This document shows positions 63,195 through 64,000 of a stretch of 64,000 bases of DNA, piece after piece. The position numbers and the translations under genes were made by a program. The DNA is from Hamadaea flava (GTDB lineage Bacteria > Actinomycetota > Actinomycetes > Mycobacteriales > Micromonosporaceae): contig NZ_JAMZDZ010000001.1 in assembly GCF_024172085.1 (NCBI RefSeq), forward strand, positions 4,712,001 through 4,776,000, in the 5' to 3' direction. A model generated the notes under the pieces. The model saw only the letters and a list, made by a program, of their open reading frames with translations. It made no database searches and was not told the DNA's origin. Position 1 is the first letter of the stretch. Every line of letters starts with the position of its first letter.

Positions 63195-64000
63195 GTGGAC
63201 AGCCAGCCGCAGTTGACGCACGTGGACGCCGCCGGGTCGGCGCGCATGGTCGACGTCTCCGCCAAGGAGATCTCGGTCCGGAGCGCCACCGCGGCGGGCC
63301 ACGTGCGGACCACGCCGGAAGTGCTGGCCCTGCTGAGTCAGGGGGGTCTGCCGAAGGGTGACGCGCTCGGGGTGGCCCGGCTGGCCGGGATCATGGCCGC
63401 GAAGCGTACGCCTGACCTGGTCCCGTTGTGCCACCCGATCGCGATCCACGGCGTCGCCGTCGAGGTGACCCCGGCGGACGACCGCGTGGAGATCAGCGCG
63501 ACCGTACGCACGGCCGATCGGACCGGCGTCGAGATGGAGGCGCTGACCTGTGTCGCCGTCGCCGGGCTGGCCCTCATCGACATGATCAAGGCGGTTGATC
63601 CCGGCGCCAGCATCGAGAACGTCCGCGTCCTGCGCAAGGAGGGCGGCAAGACCGGGCTGTGGAGCCGGGAGCGGCCGCTGGCCGGGGTGGCCGTGACCGT
63701 CGTCGTCGCCTCCACGCGCGCCGCCACCGGGGTGTACGCCGACCGCAGCGGCCCGATCCTCACCGACGGACTGCGTGAGCTCGGCGCGGAGGTGTCCGAT
63801 CCGGTCGTCGTGGCCGACGGCGAGCCGCTGCGTGCCGCACTCGTCGAAGCCCTCGCGGCCCGACCGGAGGTGATCGTGACGAGCGGCGGCACCGGCATCT
63901 CGCCCACCGATCGCACCCCCGAGATCACCCGCGAGCTGATCGACCGGGAGATCCCCGGGCTGGCCCAAGCCGTCCGGGCCAATCCGGCCGTGCCGACGGC
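63195..64000 (+). CDS. MoaC-MogA bifunctional molybdopterin protein (partial)
   Basis: Runs off the right edge of the window with no stop. Residues 1-155 are MoaC: LTHVDAAGSARMVDVSAKE, VPLCHPIAIHGVAVEV near 80, TGVEMEALTCVAVAGLALIDMIKAVD near 110 and EGGKTGLW near 152, the cyclic pyranopterin monophosphate synthase. The frame continues without a stop into a MogA/MoaB-type domain: VTVVVASTRAATGVYADRSGPIL near 165, VIVTSGGTGISPTD near 228. The second part adenylylates molybdopterin. Bifunctional proteins of this build exist in actinobacteria. The GTG with a TAGGCT box six bases upstream is the start. It completes the moaA, moaD and mobA set. Confidence 0.93.
   Translation, partial: MDSQPQLTHVDAAGSARMVDVSAKEISVRSATAAGHVRTTPEVLALLSQGGLPKGDALGVARLAGIMAAKRTPDLVPLCHPIAIHGVAVEVTPADDRVEISATVRTADRTGVEMEALTCVAVAGLALIDMIKAVDPGASIENVRVLRKEGGKTGLWSRERPLAGVAVTVVVASTRAATGVYADRSGPILTDGLRELGAEVSDPVVVADGEPLRAALVEALAARPEVIVTSGGTGISPTDRTPEITRELIDREIPGLAQAVRANPAVPT

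Overview
The window is high-GC DNA with the marks of an actinobacterium, most likely a member of the Micromonosporaceae (my inference from gene content and from the very frequent CGTACG/TACGCC words). The supporting signs are a dnaK-grpE-dnaJ-hspR operon with HAIR operators, a bacterial proteasome activator ending in GQYL, an HtdX-FabG4-FadA2 type lipid cluster, DUF5926 and DUF4192 proteins, and a complete actinobacterial tad pilus locus. It looks chromosomal and mostly core. I saw no tRNA, rRNA, CRISPR array, prophage or insertion sequence.

Layout. 0-3.2 kb: partial ArsR repressor, pyrE, a short-chain dehydrogenase and two tandem paralogous membrane proteins. 3.2-5.6 kb: two overlapping GTPase genes. 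5.6-13.6 kb: heat-shock block (dnaK, grpE, dnaJ, hspR, a hypothetical gene, clpB) with three HspR-type inverted repeats. 13.6-15.7 kb: a frameshifted membrane protein, a 21.7-copy CCGGCT repeat and a one-span membrane protein. 16.0-19.6 kb: 2-oxoacid dehydrogenase E1alpha/E1beta/E2. 19.6-25.2 kb: an AbiEi-like/PD-(D/E)XK protein between two related palindromes, then MaoC, FabG4-like, thiolase and DUF5926 genes. 25.2-31.8 kb: arginine deiminase, NERD-like, PAS and ACT proteins, a lipoprotein, pheA, a minimal metallopeptidase, AIM24 and a membrane protein. 31.8-40.8 kb: serS, a HAD phosphatase, an ABC exporter with a two-component system, bpa, a solute-binding lipoprotein, ddaH and an Lrp regulator. 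40.8-47.0 kb: a YbjN-like chaperone, mobA, a fructosamine-kinase-like protein, DUF4192, moaA-moaD and a metallophosphoesterase. 47.1-50.2 kb: a 1025-residue EndoQ-type PHP nuclease fused to a UvrD-type helicase. 50.3-60.4 kb: an orphan LuxR regulator and the tad locus, with a VWA-TadB fusion. 60.5-64.0 kb: small membrane proteins, a GT87-type glycosyltransferase and the start of a MoaC-MogA fusion.

How the genes work together. HspR probably represses dnaK, clpB and itself, and one HAIR site also faces the GTPase pair. Molybdenum-cofactor genes (mobA, moaA-moaD, moaC/mogA) are spread over 22 kb. The tad locus supplies prepilin peptidase, two Flp pilins, TadE/TadG pseudopilins, CpaB, TadZ, TadA, TadB and TadC. 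Sixteen genes have a TANNNT-like -10 box six or seven bases before their start codon, which suggests leaderless mRNAs and was used to choose starts.

The most unusual items are the nuclease-helicase fusion, a 26-bp palindrome of two perfect DnaA boxes between moaA and the DUF4192 gene, a 19-nt-arm hairpin that would hide a ribosome binding site, stop codons embedded in TGATCA palindromes, and the CCGGCT microsatellite behind a frameshifted gene.
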